A stretch of DNA of 64,000 nt. Source: Alentia gelatinosa. Lineage: Eukaryota; Annelida; Polychaeta; Phyllodocida; Polynoidae. Position numbers and translations under genes: made by a program. The stretch covers positions 88,103,801 through 88,167,800 of the forward strand of contig OX465582.1 of NCBI GenBank assembly GCA_950022655.1, given 5' to 3'. Shown here in pieces: positions 12,294-23,408 of the stretch. The notes beneath the pieces were generated by a model. That model did not search any database and had not been told where the DNA came from. It worked only from the letters and a program-made list of their open reading frames with translations. Numbering within the stretch: the stretch's first letter is position 1; every line of letters begins with the position of its first letter.

Positions 12294-12394
12294 TTATCCT
12301 GTCTTTATCATTAGATATTGCCTTCCAAGTGAGCATACATTATGACAATCACTATCACTAAAGTAGTTAACTGTCATATCCATTTTTCTTAGCC
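12294..12394 (-). CDS. Candidate terminal exon of the minus-strand EF-hand gene
   Basis: Tentative. On the minus strand a strong acceptor (seven T, then CTCAG, AG at 12396-12395) opens a frame that correctly completes the phase-1 codon left by the exon at 13447-13579. It continues 32 codons to TAA at 12296-12294. The tail has no diagnostic homology and is longer than the eight-residue tail of the plus-strand paralog. A shorter unrecognised exon is the main alternative. Confidence 0.33.
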
Positions 12395-15300
12395 CTGAGA
12401 AAAAAAACCAATACTTCAGAGACGAAGAGCCACGAGCTGTCAATGTACAATTGCAGAAATTTGCATTTGATTTTAATAAAAAATAAAAGTATACTAAGTA
12501 TATGAGTCCGCCTTGTATCAAATCTGCACCTCAAAGAAAAATGAGAGGAAGATATATCCCAGTTCTTAAAATATAACTTCTTTAACACTGGTTGTCTATA
12601 TACTATAGTGAAACGTGTTTACTATATTGGGACGGCATCTCGTACCGTGTTTCTTTCGATAAAAAAGGTTCACGAGCTCATAGAGCGAGTGGAATACTTT
12701 TATCAAAAGAAACCCGTCCCTATAAGGTTAACGCATTTCACTTGTATTATATACCTGTAACTATCGATGATTACTTAAAATTTACCAAAACTTGACAACA
12801 TCATATTGCTGTTCAAAGTATTCTGGGGAGCCGGAAGCGACATTATATCTTATCACCGACATGCATGCACGAATTCAAACTGTGGTGGTATTTTTTCATA
12901 CCAGCACACTGCTGGGGATGGATACAATACCAAAACCACAGCAGAGATCGGTATCCATAGTATTTTCCAGCATAGGTATATAATACACAGACAATAAATG
13001 ATGGTTTTGTGGATAGGCGGCCACAAACCACGAGAGCGCTAGCGAGTGTATTACGACATCAACCTCGAGTGGTTTATAGAGCCGTCTGTCCATATAGGCA
13101 TCGCTTGTTGTATTTATCATCCATCCTTTCGAACAAATTAACCCAGGTATTGCCATATCAAAGAGTTCAACCATAGGGACTATTTCTTTGCTCTATAGCA
13201 CATAGGGACTATTTTCCCGTATCTCATGGCTTTGAGGCCGTATACCTCAGATTTAAATCCGTATACCACAGTTATGGTATCTGCCAGGTTTTATATAATG
13301 GGTCGTGGTTTACTGAGTCCCCATACATTTTCAATGGGGTCTTCGTATACGATGGATAATAATACAGAAGTCTTCTACGGCAAGGTACAGATATTAAACT
13401 TGTCACTAATGGAGGTGCTAGGTGACCAGACAGGTGGAGAACGTACCCTCGGCCTTGATGTAGTCTTCCTGGTCAGGGTTGGCGACACGGAGGATCTCGT
13501 CGACGAGAGCTGGCACGATGCCCTCTCCTAGCGTGATGACAGCATGCCGACAGTCCGCCACGTTCAGCATCCCCGTGCCCTGTTCACACCCAGCATACAT
13601 CAGAAATTAATCATGTAAAAAAATAAACAAACAGTAGAACCCTGCCTAACAGACACCCCGCATAAGCAGTCACCCCAAGTAAGCGATCACCCCGTGTAAG
13701 GGGGACTTTTGCTCGGAACGGTTCCCTCTATTAGATGTTTATTTCAACCTCGCGTAAGCGGACACCCTGCGTAAGCGGACACTTTGGCCCGGAACTAAGG
13801 GTGTCCGCTTACGCAGGGTTCTACTGTACATACAGTAGAACCCTGCCTAACGGACACCCCCCATAATCCTGGCCACTGGTTGGTTTGTTGGTTTGATTTA
13901 ACGTCCAGTTAACCATTGCAGGTTCTCAAGAGACTTTCTCAAGGTTCTATTACACCACAAGGGTGGTGATCGAATCTATGAAGTGAATTTAGGTAGAAAT
14001 CTCACCCCTACACATTTACCGAGGTGAGAGTTCTTTTACTTCCCACACCACATAGACATGGTATGAGAAGGATTGGCCTTTGTTATAGCAGTAAATCTAC
14101 CACTGCTGGGGGTGGGACTCGAACCCAAAAAGTCTTACAACCTTGGGGTTACAAGTCCGGTGCTCTAACCACTGAGCTAACTCCCCACCCCCGTACTTCC
14201 AGGGACATGTTCAACGTTTTCCCGCTCTGTGGTATTACAGTTAGACCCGTTTTCACCAAAGATTCAAATTCATTAGTTAAGACTATTTATTGATTGCCTT
14301 TAATAATGGGGAATAAATGCTTACCTGTTTGTCGAAGAGCAGTAAGGCGTCTAGGATATCGTCGTACGTGGTGCACAACGCCTCCGACCGCGGGATGAGG
14401 ATCTCTGTAAGACCCGCCGCGTCGATTTTGTTGCTGTCTGCATCGTGAGAAAAAGTGACGAAATCAGTTGGATTATCATATCATGTTGACACTGAATCAA
14501 TGAGATCAGGAAAACTGGAAATCATGAGTACTTTTTCTAAATACTCCATGGGCGTTGGATACAGGTTCCCAATGTTAAGTCTATGGTGAAAAAATACCTG
14601 GGGTGAGATAATTAGCATTATGGTGTGGCAGATGCGCTAAAATACGGCCACGCCTATGACTGTCCTGTCCTGATTTGCAGCTCATTAAACACCAGCAACT
14701 CCCCCTAACGGTGATTGGCCGTACCACTCACCACCTCTGGATTGCAGACCTTAAAGGCATATCCTACAATTCTCAGTGGCGCCACCTGGTGATTTCTAAA
14801 TATTCACATTTTACAATCTAAACTGGTTCCAGAACCAAATGAGCACAATTCAAGTTTTTTTCCTAGTTTGAGCTAACCCAATAGGTAAAATAGGCCCATT
14901 TTTATTTCGTGGATTCATATGGGATATGTACAGAAAATTATGGTTTTCTTCAATTCTTTCAAAGACAAGGATGGTGACCTATAGTCCTATGTGTAGTACT
15001 AAATATTTACTATATTCTGGGAACGTTTGAAGCAAATGACATGGGTTTCAATATATAAAGACTAACTTTTTCGAATTTCTATATATTCCATAATAATACA
15101 GTAGAACCCTGCGTAAGCGAACCCGCATCATAATATTAGACTTTAAATCAAGAACTCACATGGTGATCCCCGATTTTTAAGCGAGATGTGTTTTTGACAA
15201 CACTTGGAGATCATCATATTCAATTTTAAGGAAAATAACAAGGGTTTTAATGATCATGACAAATTGTGCGATATGCCTTTAACACTGACTCCGTGAACTG

Positions 15301-18300
15301 ATTTAGAGTCTCTAGAGTACGCCCATGATATGTGTAATAGGTTCAGAGTGAGTAATATCTATGGTATGTGGAAGGCCTGTGGAGAGAGTAAAGGTGTCGG
15401 GATGTATTTAAGTGGAAAGTATATCATTTAAGGAATAACAATGAATCCCCATATCAAACAACACTTAAGAGCAATTCATTTTCAGCTAGACTTCCTTTTT
15501 GAAATATTGAGCCATAAAAAATCTTGATTGAATGATCTCTTATATGAATTATGTGGAATAGACACATGTAAACTACGAGGGATAGTCACATGTAAACTAC
15601 GAGGGATAGTCACATGTAAACTATGAGGGATAGTCACATGTAAACTACGAGGGAAAGTCACATGTAAACTATAAGGGATAGTCACATGTAAACTATAAGG
15701 GATAGTCACATGTAAACTAGGAGGTATAGTCACATGTAAGCTACGAGGGATTTAAAAAAAATTTTTTTTTTTAAATATTCATAGAAGACATAGTACATTC
15801 ACCCATGGGGCGTTCTTCCAGGTAAAAGTCACATATAAACTACGAGGGATAGTCACATATAAACTATGAGGGATTGTCACATGTAAACTACAAGGTATAA
15901 TCACATGTAAACTACGAGGTATAGTCACATGTAAACTATGAGGGATAGTCACATGTAAACTATGAGAGATAGTCACATGTAAACTACGAGGGATAGTCAC
16001 GAGTAAACTATGAAGGATAGTCAGATGTAAACCACCAGAGATAATCACATGCAAATTATGAAAGGAAAGTCAGATGTATAACACAAACTAAGGGGAAATA
16101 CTGATGATAAAGAGAGCTGAGCTCAAATTTAAGAAGAAATGAAGAAATACAAGCTTGGCTACTTACACTTTGTTTCTACTATTTTGCAGATCTCTTTAAG
16201 GTCCTCTTCACTGGGGTTGAACCCACACGAGCGAATGACGGGGCCTACCTCTCGAGAGGTGATCGTCTTGTTGTCCTTGAAAGCGAAGAGAAAGACGGCA
16301 TCGTCCAGGTCTGAAGACGAGAGACATCAATGGATTAATATAATCCTCTAGTCCGTACAAAAACTGACACAATATGAGATTTAATTTTATTACCGGGTTC
16401 GTACATAGATGGCCAAATAAAATTCCAGGCTTTTTCCAGGCTCTAATATCTTTTTCACCCGTTACATGGACTAATTGGCTAACATGTGTGACATAATCCC
16501 CTATTGAGTAGGAGTTCCCAATGTTAGGTCTACAAGGAAAATATACCAGGGGTGGGATAAAACGCGATGCTAGGTCGACAGCAGGGTCGACAGCAAACAC
16601 TGTTAACCTCTAAGGTCAAGGACATCGTGTAGAATAATTCCTGGGGTTTGTGAATAAAATTGAAGTGATAGAAAACACAATAAAAACAGACACAGTTGAT
16701 TTTCTTCAAATGTCTTGAATTGCACCAAGATGACAAGCTTGTGGTATGGTATACATAGACAATAATCGATGGTTTTGTAGACAGGCAGGCGTAAACCACG
16801 AGAACCTTGAGTGGTTTACAGAGCCGCCTGTCCAGACAATCATCGTTTGTTGCATTTATTATCCATATTTTCGAATAAATTAAACGCAGAAATTGCCATG
16901 TTAAAGGGTATAACAATAGGGGCTATCTCTTTGCTCTATAGCACAAAGGGACTAATTTTCGCGTATACCATGATTTTGAGGCCTTATACCATAGATTTTA
17001 ATCCGTATACCACAGTTATGGGATCTGACAGGTTTCATACAGTAGAATCCCGACTAACGGACACCACGCGTTAATGAACACCTCTGCTCGGAACAGATCC
17101 CTCTATTAGATGTTTATTTTAACTTAAGCAGACACCCCGCGTAAGCGGCCACCTCTTGTAAGCGGGCAGTTTTGGCCCAGAACAGAGGGTGTGTGGTTAC
17201 GCGGGGTTCTACTGTATAATGGGTTGTGGTTTACCGAGTCCCCATACATTTTCAATGGAGTCTTTTAATACGATGGATGATAAAGTATCAGAGGGGGACA
17301 CGATGTTTCGTGCTGTTCCATAGCACTTATTCGGGTGATTTGTAAATAAAACTAAGCAGACGATATTTACCTTTGCAGCGTTCCTGCGGCGTCTTGGTGA
17401 CTGGCCCTTTGCCTCGTGATTGCTGGTTCCGGCTTGCCTGCAATGAACGAGCCAAGAGACGTTCAGCTTCAGCGGCATGGTAGCGTTCGTGACAATACAT
17501 TGTTAATGCTTCATTTGCTGCTCTGTAGAGTGTAACATGAAGTCCGAAACAACCTGTCTACACACGGCTGCGTTCGAGTTGAAGCCATGTGTCCCGATTC
17601 AAACAAACGTCAATGAAGCAGAGCGCCTAAGTCTCCCAAATATAAGACTGACCATCATTAACTCAACGCGAGAAATTGGCTAAGAAAATTATATCATGGA
17701 GGAAATTAGATACTATAACGGTAGTATCATGTATCAATAAAATACGAATTCAGTTCTGAACCCTAAAAAATTCCCCAGTCTTTTCACATCTCTGTAGGGA
17801 GGGTGGTAGTCGGCGTTCTTACGTTTAAAGTGCGCCGCAAAAGTGAGGCCGAGGTTGTTGAATCGGATACCAGTAGAGGGAGTCGTGATCGTAAATTATT
17901 CATCCAATGAGTGTGGATACTGATGGCAGATGTATGGGGCACAGTGACTGCTAGTTCCACCATCATCCGCCAGGAAATTGTACGATAGCGCCACTGTAGT
18001 CGGGGGACAACCACAGTTATCTGCTGTCATAATCTATAGATAATCGTGAGACGAGGCTAAAACCATTTTAAGGCAAACCCCCCAAAAAATTTTAAGTACG
18101 TATATATCCCATTGTTAACTGGAGCTGGAACCCAGTGTTTTTTTAGCATCAGGGGCCAAGATGGCTGCCTCTATGACACAATAGCTATATGCCCTATATT
18201 TTGAAATGTGATTTTAATTTCGGAAAACCAGTTTAAAATCAAATCCATTGATAACTGGACCAGCCACCTGGTGTTTTATTTAGTGTCGGGGAGAAAGATG

Positions 18301-21300
18301 GCTGCCTCATTAACATAATAGTTATGTGCCTTCTATGATTTTATTCAGAAACAAGCACTGAGGTTTTTATACGCCGTATACATCACTACATATGACTTTT
18401 GACTCAAAAAAGGAAATCTATAAAGGTTACTGTAGTGACACATGCATCTTATTGCTTTTCGGCGGAAATCATGTAAATTATTCTCTATCATTGTCGTTTA
18501 AAGACAATCATAAACAGTTTGAATAGAGAAGGAATGCTACTTTTTTTTGTTGTGAACGTGTATATTAATCATTTTTATTCAAATTGTTCAACATATATTC
18601 TTAAGCCCATTGCTTTGCATGTGTTATCAAATCAATGCTGAGCATTCGTTCTCAACACTGTACCACCCCAAGATGGACAATTCAAACGCAACCGTTGATT
18701 CTACCGCTATGCGGGTAAATCCTAAAATAATTACAGCCTGAGGAATTAGAGGAAGGAGGACAGGGGGATGAAAAGGTACCGGGAAAGGGAATAAGACAGG
18801 GGAATGGGGTAAGCCAAAGCATTGTAGTAGTGAAGTAAGGGTTGCAGGGTAGGAGATGGTACGTACATGTGAACTGTGATATATCACTGGGCAAAAGATT
18901 ACTTTATCTATCCTTTTTAAAAACAATTTTTATTGATAGATTGTCGTGTGTACAATCACCGAGTTTGGCGATACAGCCGTTCTTCCATTCGGACCCTATA
19001 CATAAGTAGCTTGTCACTGGATGTTCTTCTGTGAAACCTAGCCCCCCCCCCCCCCCCCCCTGTCTTCATTCTAATGGTGGGTGTTAAGCCGAAAGACCAG
19101 TGGGTACCATTTTTATTGAAGTCTTTGGTATGACCTGACCGGGATTTGAACAGACAGACTAGGACAGAGTTGGCTAACATGCGGAACGGCAGGTTCAGAA
19201 GGTTCATGGGCAGAAGATATTGATTGATGGTAGGAACTAGATATGTGAAAGGATATTTGCTGCTGTGTGATGAAATAGGGTATTATGTCACTCTCCCTGC
19301 TGATCTGAAGACCATAGAGTAGAGGATTAGATGAGGTTGGATATGGAACGGCCTAGCCTTGTGAGGATAAGGATAGAGATTGAAGACACTTGGGGTTACC
19401 TTGTTTAAAACAATTTTACTCGACAGTCCTTGTTTTTGAATGAATTGAAGAAAACCACTACATTTCCTACGTAAATCAAGCAAATGTAAATTAGCCTCTT
19501 CTACCTATTGAAATTGGATAAAATAAACAAGACGTTATATTTATTCGTTTAGAATTAGAATAAATCCCAAGATACCAGTTTTTACTGATAATTGTAAATA
19601 TTTAAAAATCACCAGGTGGCGCCAGCATGAATTGTCCGATATGCCTTTAATATGGAATATGAGTAATATGGGAGAATATGATACATCTTTTCTGTGTAAG
19701 CATATGGGATTTAGAGGATCAAAAAGGAGAAGGGAGACTGTCGATGGGACTAAACAATAATTACATGTTGAAGAGGTATAATCATGTGGACTCAGATGAA
19801 AGTCCTTCACAATTATGTGATCAACAGCAATTAGCATGCATACTGCGCATACCTCGGACGATTTCTAGACAGAAATGTATTAAATTATACTGGTACCGGT
19901 AGTTGTTCACACTAGGGGAGGCTTACATAGATGAGCGGTCGGTCACCAGCATAACATAGTTAACTAAATTAGTGTGTACTATACGTAAACTGACTTACTG
20001 TCTTCGTATGTCAAAAGTACGTGGTAAAATTAATGAATTGACTTAATTGGCAAAGTTACTTAATTATCTCAACTAAAAAGCGTTGGTAAGTAAAGGGCCG
20101 TCCATAAATAATGACATGTTATCTTAAACCACTTTTGACTTCTAACCCCCCTCCCTCCCCCATTATCTTTTTTTCTTTTTGGTCATTTTTATCATACAAC
20201 CTTGTTCATGCTTGGTCATGGAGACTGGACTATCTGTATCTCACCTATTCGTTTTATGTTTTATTTCGTAAAGTTTTGTTTTAAATGGTTTATCTAAATT
20301 TCTTTAAATCCTAGATCCATCACTTTATGATAGTTTATCGGCCTACAATAAGAAAGAAATGCATTGGCTTATAAAAGCTTTAAATCAATTTAAAGTGTTT
20401 TTTTTTATAAATGCATTTATTCTGTATTATCCTGACTCTAGTGTGAGAACAAATTTTATTATCCACCTAATACAAAGTGTCCATAGAAAACACATAGGGC
20501 GTTTGTATGGACATACCCGGCGCATACGGATATGTTGTATGCTCCGGGTGGCGCATACGGAAAAATAGTGCGTATGGAAAAATAGTGCATAGCTAAAACG
20601 AACTGATATTGACATGCCACTTGTCCAGAAAAGGTGGATAATAAATACAATATAGACTGGTTTCAGATACAAGCGGTTGTATGCTCCTCGGAGTTGACTC
20701 TCCGCAATATCCTCGCATACGCTCGGATATTACTACGCATCAACTCCTCGGAGCATACGGCCGCTTGTATCTGAAACCAGTCAATATTGTGTATGTATAT
20801 TCACGATTGTACTGACATGTTTATCTACATTTCTTTAAATCCTGGGTCCACCACTATTTATTTATTATAGATCTAGTTTATAGTCCTACGATAAGCAACT
20901 AATACATAGGCTTATAAAACTTTAAATCAATAAAGATTTTTAATGCATTTATCTTGTATTACCCTGACTCTAGTGTGTGAACACCTTTTATATTCACTAT
21001 CGTGTTGACAGGCTGGCAGTCCTAATGAATCTCAACCGTGTCTTCCCTGACTCAGTGTCAACAATGCATGTCACACCAGTTCGACAGGCACTGGCAGAAC
21101 TTGCCGACTTGTTCGAGTAGATTCACGTTCAATCACCATCAAAGAGACACACCTTTTAAGCACGGCTAGTACAGGCACGTTCTGTATTGCGCCAGTGGAT
21201 TCATGTCAGTTAGATTTCCGCGTTTCTAGCTTAATTTTTGATTAAAGTAACAGCGTTCGCCATATAAGGAAGTGAGAGGCCATGTCAGTGTCGGCAAGTG

Positions 21301-21489
21301 AGGGGAGGTCCAAACACCTGTGAAGTATCGTGCAGCGGAGGGGTACAGGTACCCATAGAAGGCTAAACTTCTCGAATTACACACAAAATCAGCATCTAAA
21401 GTCATATACAGTGCGTCATAGCCCCTAAGAAGCTACAACAGATGCTTTAGATTGCTAGAGTAAGTAGAAAGAGAAGAATGTCTTACCAT
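12294..21489 (-). CDS. Calmodulin-like EF-hand protein, DRC8/EFCAB2-like (gene span, minus strand)
   Basis: Spliced model: ATG 21489-21487 / 17437-17371 / 16310-16167 / 14437-14325 / 13579-13447 / candidate 12394-12294, with GT-AG at all four junctions between the firm exons. Intron phases are 0,1,1,0,1. Firm exons give about 153 residues, close to calmodulin; with the tentative last exon, 186. Order: a basic Ser/Gln-rich N-terminus (residues 2-22), a degenerate EF-1 (AFKDNKTITSRE), then REVGPVIRSCGFNPSEEDL, which resembles the EFCAB2/DRC8 signature, then a third loop, DKQGTGMLNVAD. Most calcium ligands are missing, so a structural rather than sensor role is inferred. It diverges from a paralog at 25.2-39.2 kb. 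Plain calmodulin is excluded by the loop residues; exact orthology is uncertain. Confidence 0.72.
12629..12722. repeat. Fold-back hairpin
   Basis: Arms with GGGACGG / CCGTCCC and GTTTCTTTCGATAAAA / TTTTATCAAAAGAAAC pair around a loop containing CACGAGCTCATAGAGCGAG. It lies in the gap between the last firm exon and the candidate terminal exon of the EF-hand gene. Confidence 0.65.
13447..13579 (-). CDS. EF-hand gene (minus), exon 5
   Basis: Acceptor CAG at 13582-13580, donor GTACGT at 13446-13441. The 133-nt exon encodes 44 residues from GTGMLNVADC to DYIKAE, ending in phase 1. It carries the second half of EF-hand 3 and the helix pair of EF-hand 4, whose loop (ANPDQEDYIKAE) lacks the canonical Asp/Gly pattern. 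The opposite-strand frame here is a shadow. Confidence 0.82.
13631..13828. mobile_element. CAGTAGAACCC-ended MITE (pogo/Tigger-like), copy 1
   Basis: About 195 bp. Ends ACAGTAGAACCCTGC and GCAGGGTTCTACTGT. The interior has internal repeats of GCGTAAGCGGACACCC. A truncated second left end starts at 13831. Other copies: 17039-17217, 38804-38962, 46163-46343, a diverged one ending near 36229, and an end fragment at about 15098. Terminal sequence and TA flanks resemble pogo/Tigger MITEs, by family knowledge rather than a search. Confidence 0.75.
13878..14191 (-). mobile_element. tRNA-derived SINE, copy 1 (minus strand)
   Basis: Read on the minus strand it has a tRNA-like head with A box TAGCTCAGTGGTTAGAGCA and B box GGGTTCGAGTCCC. 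It continues with a body (CAGCAGTGGTAGATTTACTG, CTCACCTCGGTAAATGTGTA) and ends near GACGTTAAATCAAACCAAC. Other copies: 28881-29162, 29268-29556, 36256-36425, 58518-58647 and 60298-60591. The tRNA head is part of the SINE and is not a functional tRNA gene. Confidence 0.85.
14325..14437 (-). CDS. EF-hand gene (minus), exon 4
   Basis: Acceptor CAG at 14440-14438 after a T/C-rich tract; donor GTAAGC at 14324-14319. The 113-nt exon completes the Tyr codon split from exon 3, then encodes 37 residues from SNKIDAAGL to LLLFDKQ. It ends in phase 0, four residues into the third EF-hand motif. The donor falls 24 nt earlier, relative to protein, than in the plus-strand paralog. Confidence 0.82.
14529..14611. 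mobile_element. Family W element, partial
   Basis: Right part only: CTCCATGGGCGTTGGATAC, CCAATGTTAAGTCTATGG and the terminal GGGGTGAGATAA. In intron 3 of the minus EF-hand gene. Confidence 0.55.
14751..15282. mobile_element. Family P element, copy 2
   Basis: TTAAAGGCATATCCTACAAT to GATATGCCTTTAA, with a short CAGTAGAACCCTGCGTAAGC fragment inside at about 15098-15125, apparently a later insertion of a CAGTAGAACCC-type end. Intronic. Confidence 0.72.
15551..15748. repeat. 24-bp minisatellite, block 1
   Basis: About eight copies of a 24-bp unit containing GTCACATGTAAACTACGAGG. Because 24 is divisible by three, the minus strand reads as an open frame of repeated octapeptides (SLHVTIPR/H). This is a by-product of the period and not a gene. 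Intron 3 of the minus EF-hand gene. Confidence 0.85.
15827..16062. repeat. 24-bp minisatellite, block 2
   Basis: About ten further, more diverged copies of the same 24-bp unit, separated from block 1 by about 78 bp that include a T/A-rich tract. Both blocks give minus-strand octapeptide frames. Confidence 0.83.
16167..16310 (-). CDS. EF-hand gene (minus), exon 3
   Basis: Acceptor CTTCAG (AG 16312-16311), donor GTAAGT (16166-16161). The 144-nt exon has phase 1 at both ends. It carries EF-hand 1, whose loop AFKDNKTITSRE has Ala at position 1 and Lys at 6 in place of Asp and Gly, then the REVGPVIRSCG linker helix and EF-hand 2 helix NPSEEDLKEICKIVE. The REVG..IRS pattern is shared with calmodulin-fold DRC8 proteins. 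Confidence 0.84.
16391..16560. mobile_element. hAT-like fragment followed by family W right end
   Basis: 16391-16450 matches, inverted, the GGGTTCGTACATAG and GCCTGGAAAAAGCC terminal region of the element at 46363-46955. 16450-16560 is a family W copy ending GGGGTGGGATAAA. Intronic. Confidence 0.55.
17039..17217. mobile_element. CAGTAGAACCC-type MITE, copy 2
   Basis: ACAGTAGAATCCCGAC at the left, GCGGGGTTCTACTGTAT at the right. Same internal AAGCGGACACCC motifs as 13631-13828. It sits 150 bp from exon 2. Confidence 0.75.
17371..17437 (-). CDS. EF-hand gene (minus), exon 2
   Basis: Acceptor TTGCAG (AG 17439-17438), donor GTAAAT (17370-17365). The 67 nt encode 22 residues starting Ala-Ser, rich in Arg, Gln and Lys, ending in phase 1. 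It begins exactly at a codon boundary after the ATG-only exon 1. The paralog's second exon also begins Ala-Ser in phase 0, which supports the model. Confidence 0.75.
17920..18290. repeat. Interspersed repeat, inverted copy of 6560-6850
   Basis: Carries ATTGTACGATAGCGCCACTG and CTATAGATAATCGTGAGACG, the reverse complements of motifs at 6.7-6.8 kb, plus GCCACCTGGTGTTTT beyond them. Intronic. Confidence 0.6.
19423..19653. mobile_element. Family P element, truncated, inverted
   Basis: Only one end is present: it runs to CACCAGGTGGCGCC and GATATGCCTTTAA at 19653; the other end is missing. Confidence 0.6.
20649..20788. repeat. Fold-back hairpin
   Basis: Long arms: AATATAGACTGGTTTCAGAT with ATCTGAAACCAGTCAATATT, then further pairing through CAAGCGG and ATGCTCCTCGGAGTTGA. 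The loop lies around CTCGCATACGCTCGG. Arms total about 60 bp each. Confidence 0.8.
21487..21489 (-). CDS. EF-hand gene (minus), exon 1 coding part: the initiator ATG only
   Basis: The minus strand reads GGAGACAAAATG followed immediately by the donor GTAAGA. An A at -3 gives a good start context. Splicing to exon 2 is phase 0 and yields Met-Ala-Ser. The 5' UTR extends upstream into 21490-21640; its start was not determined. The model rests on position and on the matching arrangement in the paralog. Confidence 0.62.
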
Positions 21490-21534
21490 TTTGTCTCCAG
21501 GTAGGAAGGAATGAACTTCAGCGACAATCGACCT

Positions 21535-21542
21535 ATTTCCGG
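21535..21542 (-). promoter_or_regulatory. ETS/GABP-like site
   Basis: CCGGAAAT on the minus strand, about 46 bp upstream of the proposed ATG of the minus EF-hand gene. It matches the ETS core by sequence; function is inferred from position only. Confidence 0.3.
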
Positions 21543-21641
21543 ACAACTCACACCGGTGGCTAAAAATAGACGCGATACCTGACCATGGGAGCGGTTAGTT
21601 TTTAAAACAGGATTATCATTCGAGAGAGCTCTACAAAATAA

Positions 21642-21881
21642 GTGGACAGACAAAATAAACATATCAAAGGAATCAAAAGGAAAATACCATACCTCACAAA
21701 CCGAGCTACACAAAGAAACAGAATGCACGCATGCAAGGAAAACTTTAAAATAATGCGCCAAACTAACAAATGTAGGAGGTGTGGCCTAAAACCTAAAACA
21801 ATACATCACATACTTAACCTATGCACAGGACAACACAAAACCAACAAAAGCAAAATATATGTATACGAACAAATTAGATAA
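21642..21881 (+). pseudogene. Retrotransposon C-terminal fragment with CCHC-type zinc finger
   Basis: The plus-strand frame ends in a Lys/Arg/Asn-rich segment with CRRCGLKPKTIHHILNLC, a Cys-x2-Cys...His-x4-Cys finger. This spacing is typical of the region after the reverse transcriptase of R2-superclade non-LTR elements (R2, NeSL, HERO). Only about 80 codons remain; no RT or endonuclease motif is nearby. It is a relic just upstream of the minus EF-hand gene's first exon. Confidence 0.5.
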
Positions 21882-22088
21882 CAAGAAACTAAAGGACCTA
21901 GCAATAACAGCAAAAAAAACTAGAACACAAAATACTAACAGAAATAACAGCACACAGGAACCATACTAGATAGCAATAACAAAAGAAAAAGTATTTGCCA
22001 AACCAGGCAGTACTTGAGCAACCTAGCAATCAAGGAGTGTTCATCGAGATAAGAAGTAGTAGTAAAAGAAGAACAAGAACAAGAGAGG

Positions 22089-22162
22089 GGGAGGAGGAGG
22101 AGGAGGAGGAGGAGGAGGAGGAGGAGGAGGAGGAGGAGGAGGAGGAGGAGGAGGAGGAGGAG
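22089..22162. repeat. (GGA)n microsatellite
   Basis: Uninterrupted GGA/GAG trinucleotide for about 74 bp. It makes artefactual poly-Glu (plus) and poly-Leu (minus) frames that should not be annotated as protein. Confidence 0.95.
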
Positions 22163-22469
22163 AAGCACCCCAGATGATCGGCCCAAAATTCGGGTAAATG
22201 GAATCAAGTATTTTTGCTGGGATTATATATTTAGATTAGTTGTTTCTTTATGGAAACAGGAAATTAACCATACTAACAAAAAAATCACAATACTTCTTAT
22301 GTTATTGTCACAATTGAAAAACAATAATTTTTAGTATCTTATTCAGTTTCTTTATTGATTGCAGTTTCATTTTACAAGTCATAGTATCACTCTTTTTTCA
22401 AACTTTATCGCCGATCTGTTGCTCTTTTTTTTCTTCTTTTTTTTTAAAGAACGTAAAACGATTTTACGT

Positions 22470-22760
22470 GTATACCACTTTTTAAAATTTCCATATGTTT
22501 ATTATTATATTTCCATAATATTTATCTCTAACTCAAAATGACATGGGTTTTATTATGTGGAATACAGCTTTTTAGAATTTGCATGTATCCTATTATGATA
22601 TTTTCATAATACTAAATCGGCCTAGGCTTAAAACTCCAACTAGCAAGGTGACCCAAATTTCATAAAATTAGCAATATGTTCTATAACACTTAGATATCAT
22701 AAGACTCATTTTTTTAGGATATTGACATGGGTTTGGACCTAGATGCACAGGTCCGTGATT
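22470..22760. mobile_element. Family P element, partial
   Basis: Interior motifs TGACATGGGTTTTATTATGTG, CTTTTTAGAATTT and GATATTGACATGGGTTT follow the family P order. Both termini are lost or diverged. Confidence 0.5.
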
Positions 22761-23408
22761 TCAGTTATATGTTATTTGTGTCATTCAAGTTATGGCTTTT
22801 TCTAAAAACAATCATGAAGCATGATGTAGCCTACATGTTGTATGTAGAAAATATGTGACCGATCTTTTCTGTATCTTTTCCCGTAGAATATCTCTATGGA
22901 ATAGTCTATCGCGGGAATCACAAGTCGAGACCTCAAAAAATGTGTATAACTATAGATGACTCTTATGAATACATTGATTCAACTGAATAACAATGCAGCA
23001 TAGAGCAACGAAGTGAATATAAAAAATGATATAAGACTGCCTGTGCAATTACCTACACATTTATGCACATAATCATAAATCAATGTCCATCGACGGTGAC
23101 AGGAAAATGTAAGTGTAGGATATGCAGTGACATGTAGAGAATAAGATTATAATAATTATGATGGAGAGATATATAGTTGAAGATGTATATGGGAGTACGA
23201 AATATGATTGTATAGAGAACACCATTGGCATTGTATGTACCGAGGGTATCATAAATCAAAAGGGTTGATGTTTCTGTATTGTCTGGAAGAATGGTCAATA
23301 AGACCGAACGCAATAAAGACTTTAAAACAGAAGTAGAAAATAATTCTACATTGGCAGAATTATTTAAATTCAGGTCAAAAGGTTAAATCAAAGGCTGATA
23401 TTGTTCAG

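Larger units (their letters stand above)
17438..21486. other. Intron 1 of the minus-strand EF-hand gene
   Basis: 4.05 kb. It contains an inverted repeat copy (17920-18290), a C19 homopolymer (19042-19060), a family P partial (19423-19653) and a hairpin (20649-20788). The rest is unassigned; no credible coding sequence of its own. Confidence 0.6.

Noticed and set aside
15482..16054. Minus-strand frames of SLHVTIPx repeats
   Set aside because: Consequence of a 24-bp minisatellite in an intron; no start context or conserved flanks.
21995..22207. Poly-Glu / poly-Leu open frames
   Set aside because: They are the GGA microsatellite read in frame on either strand; no flanking protein-like sequence.
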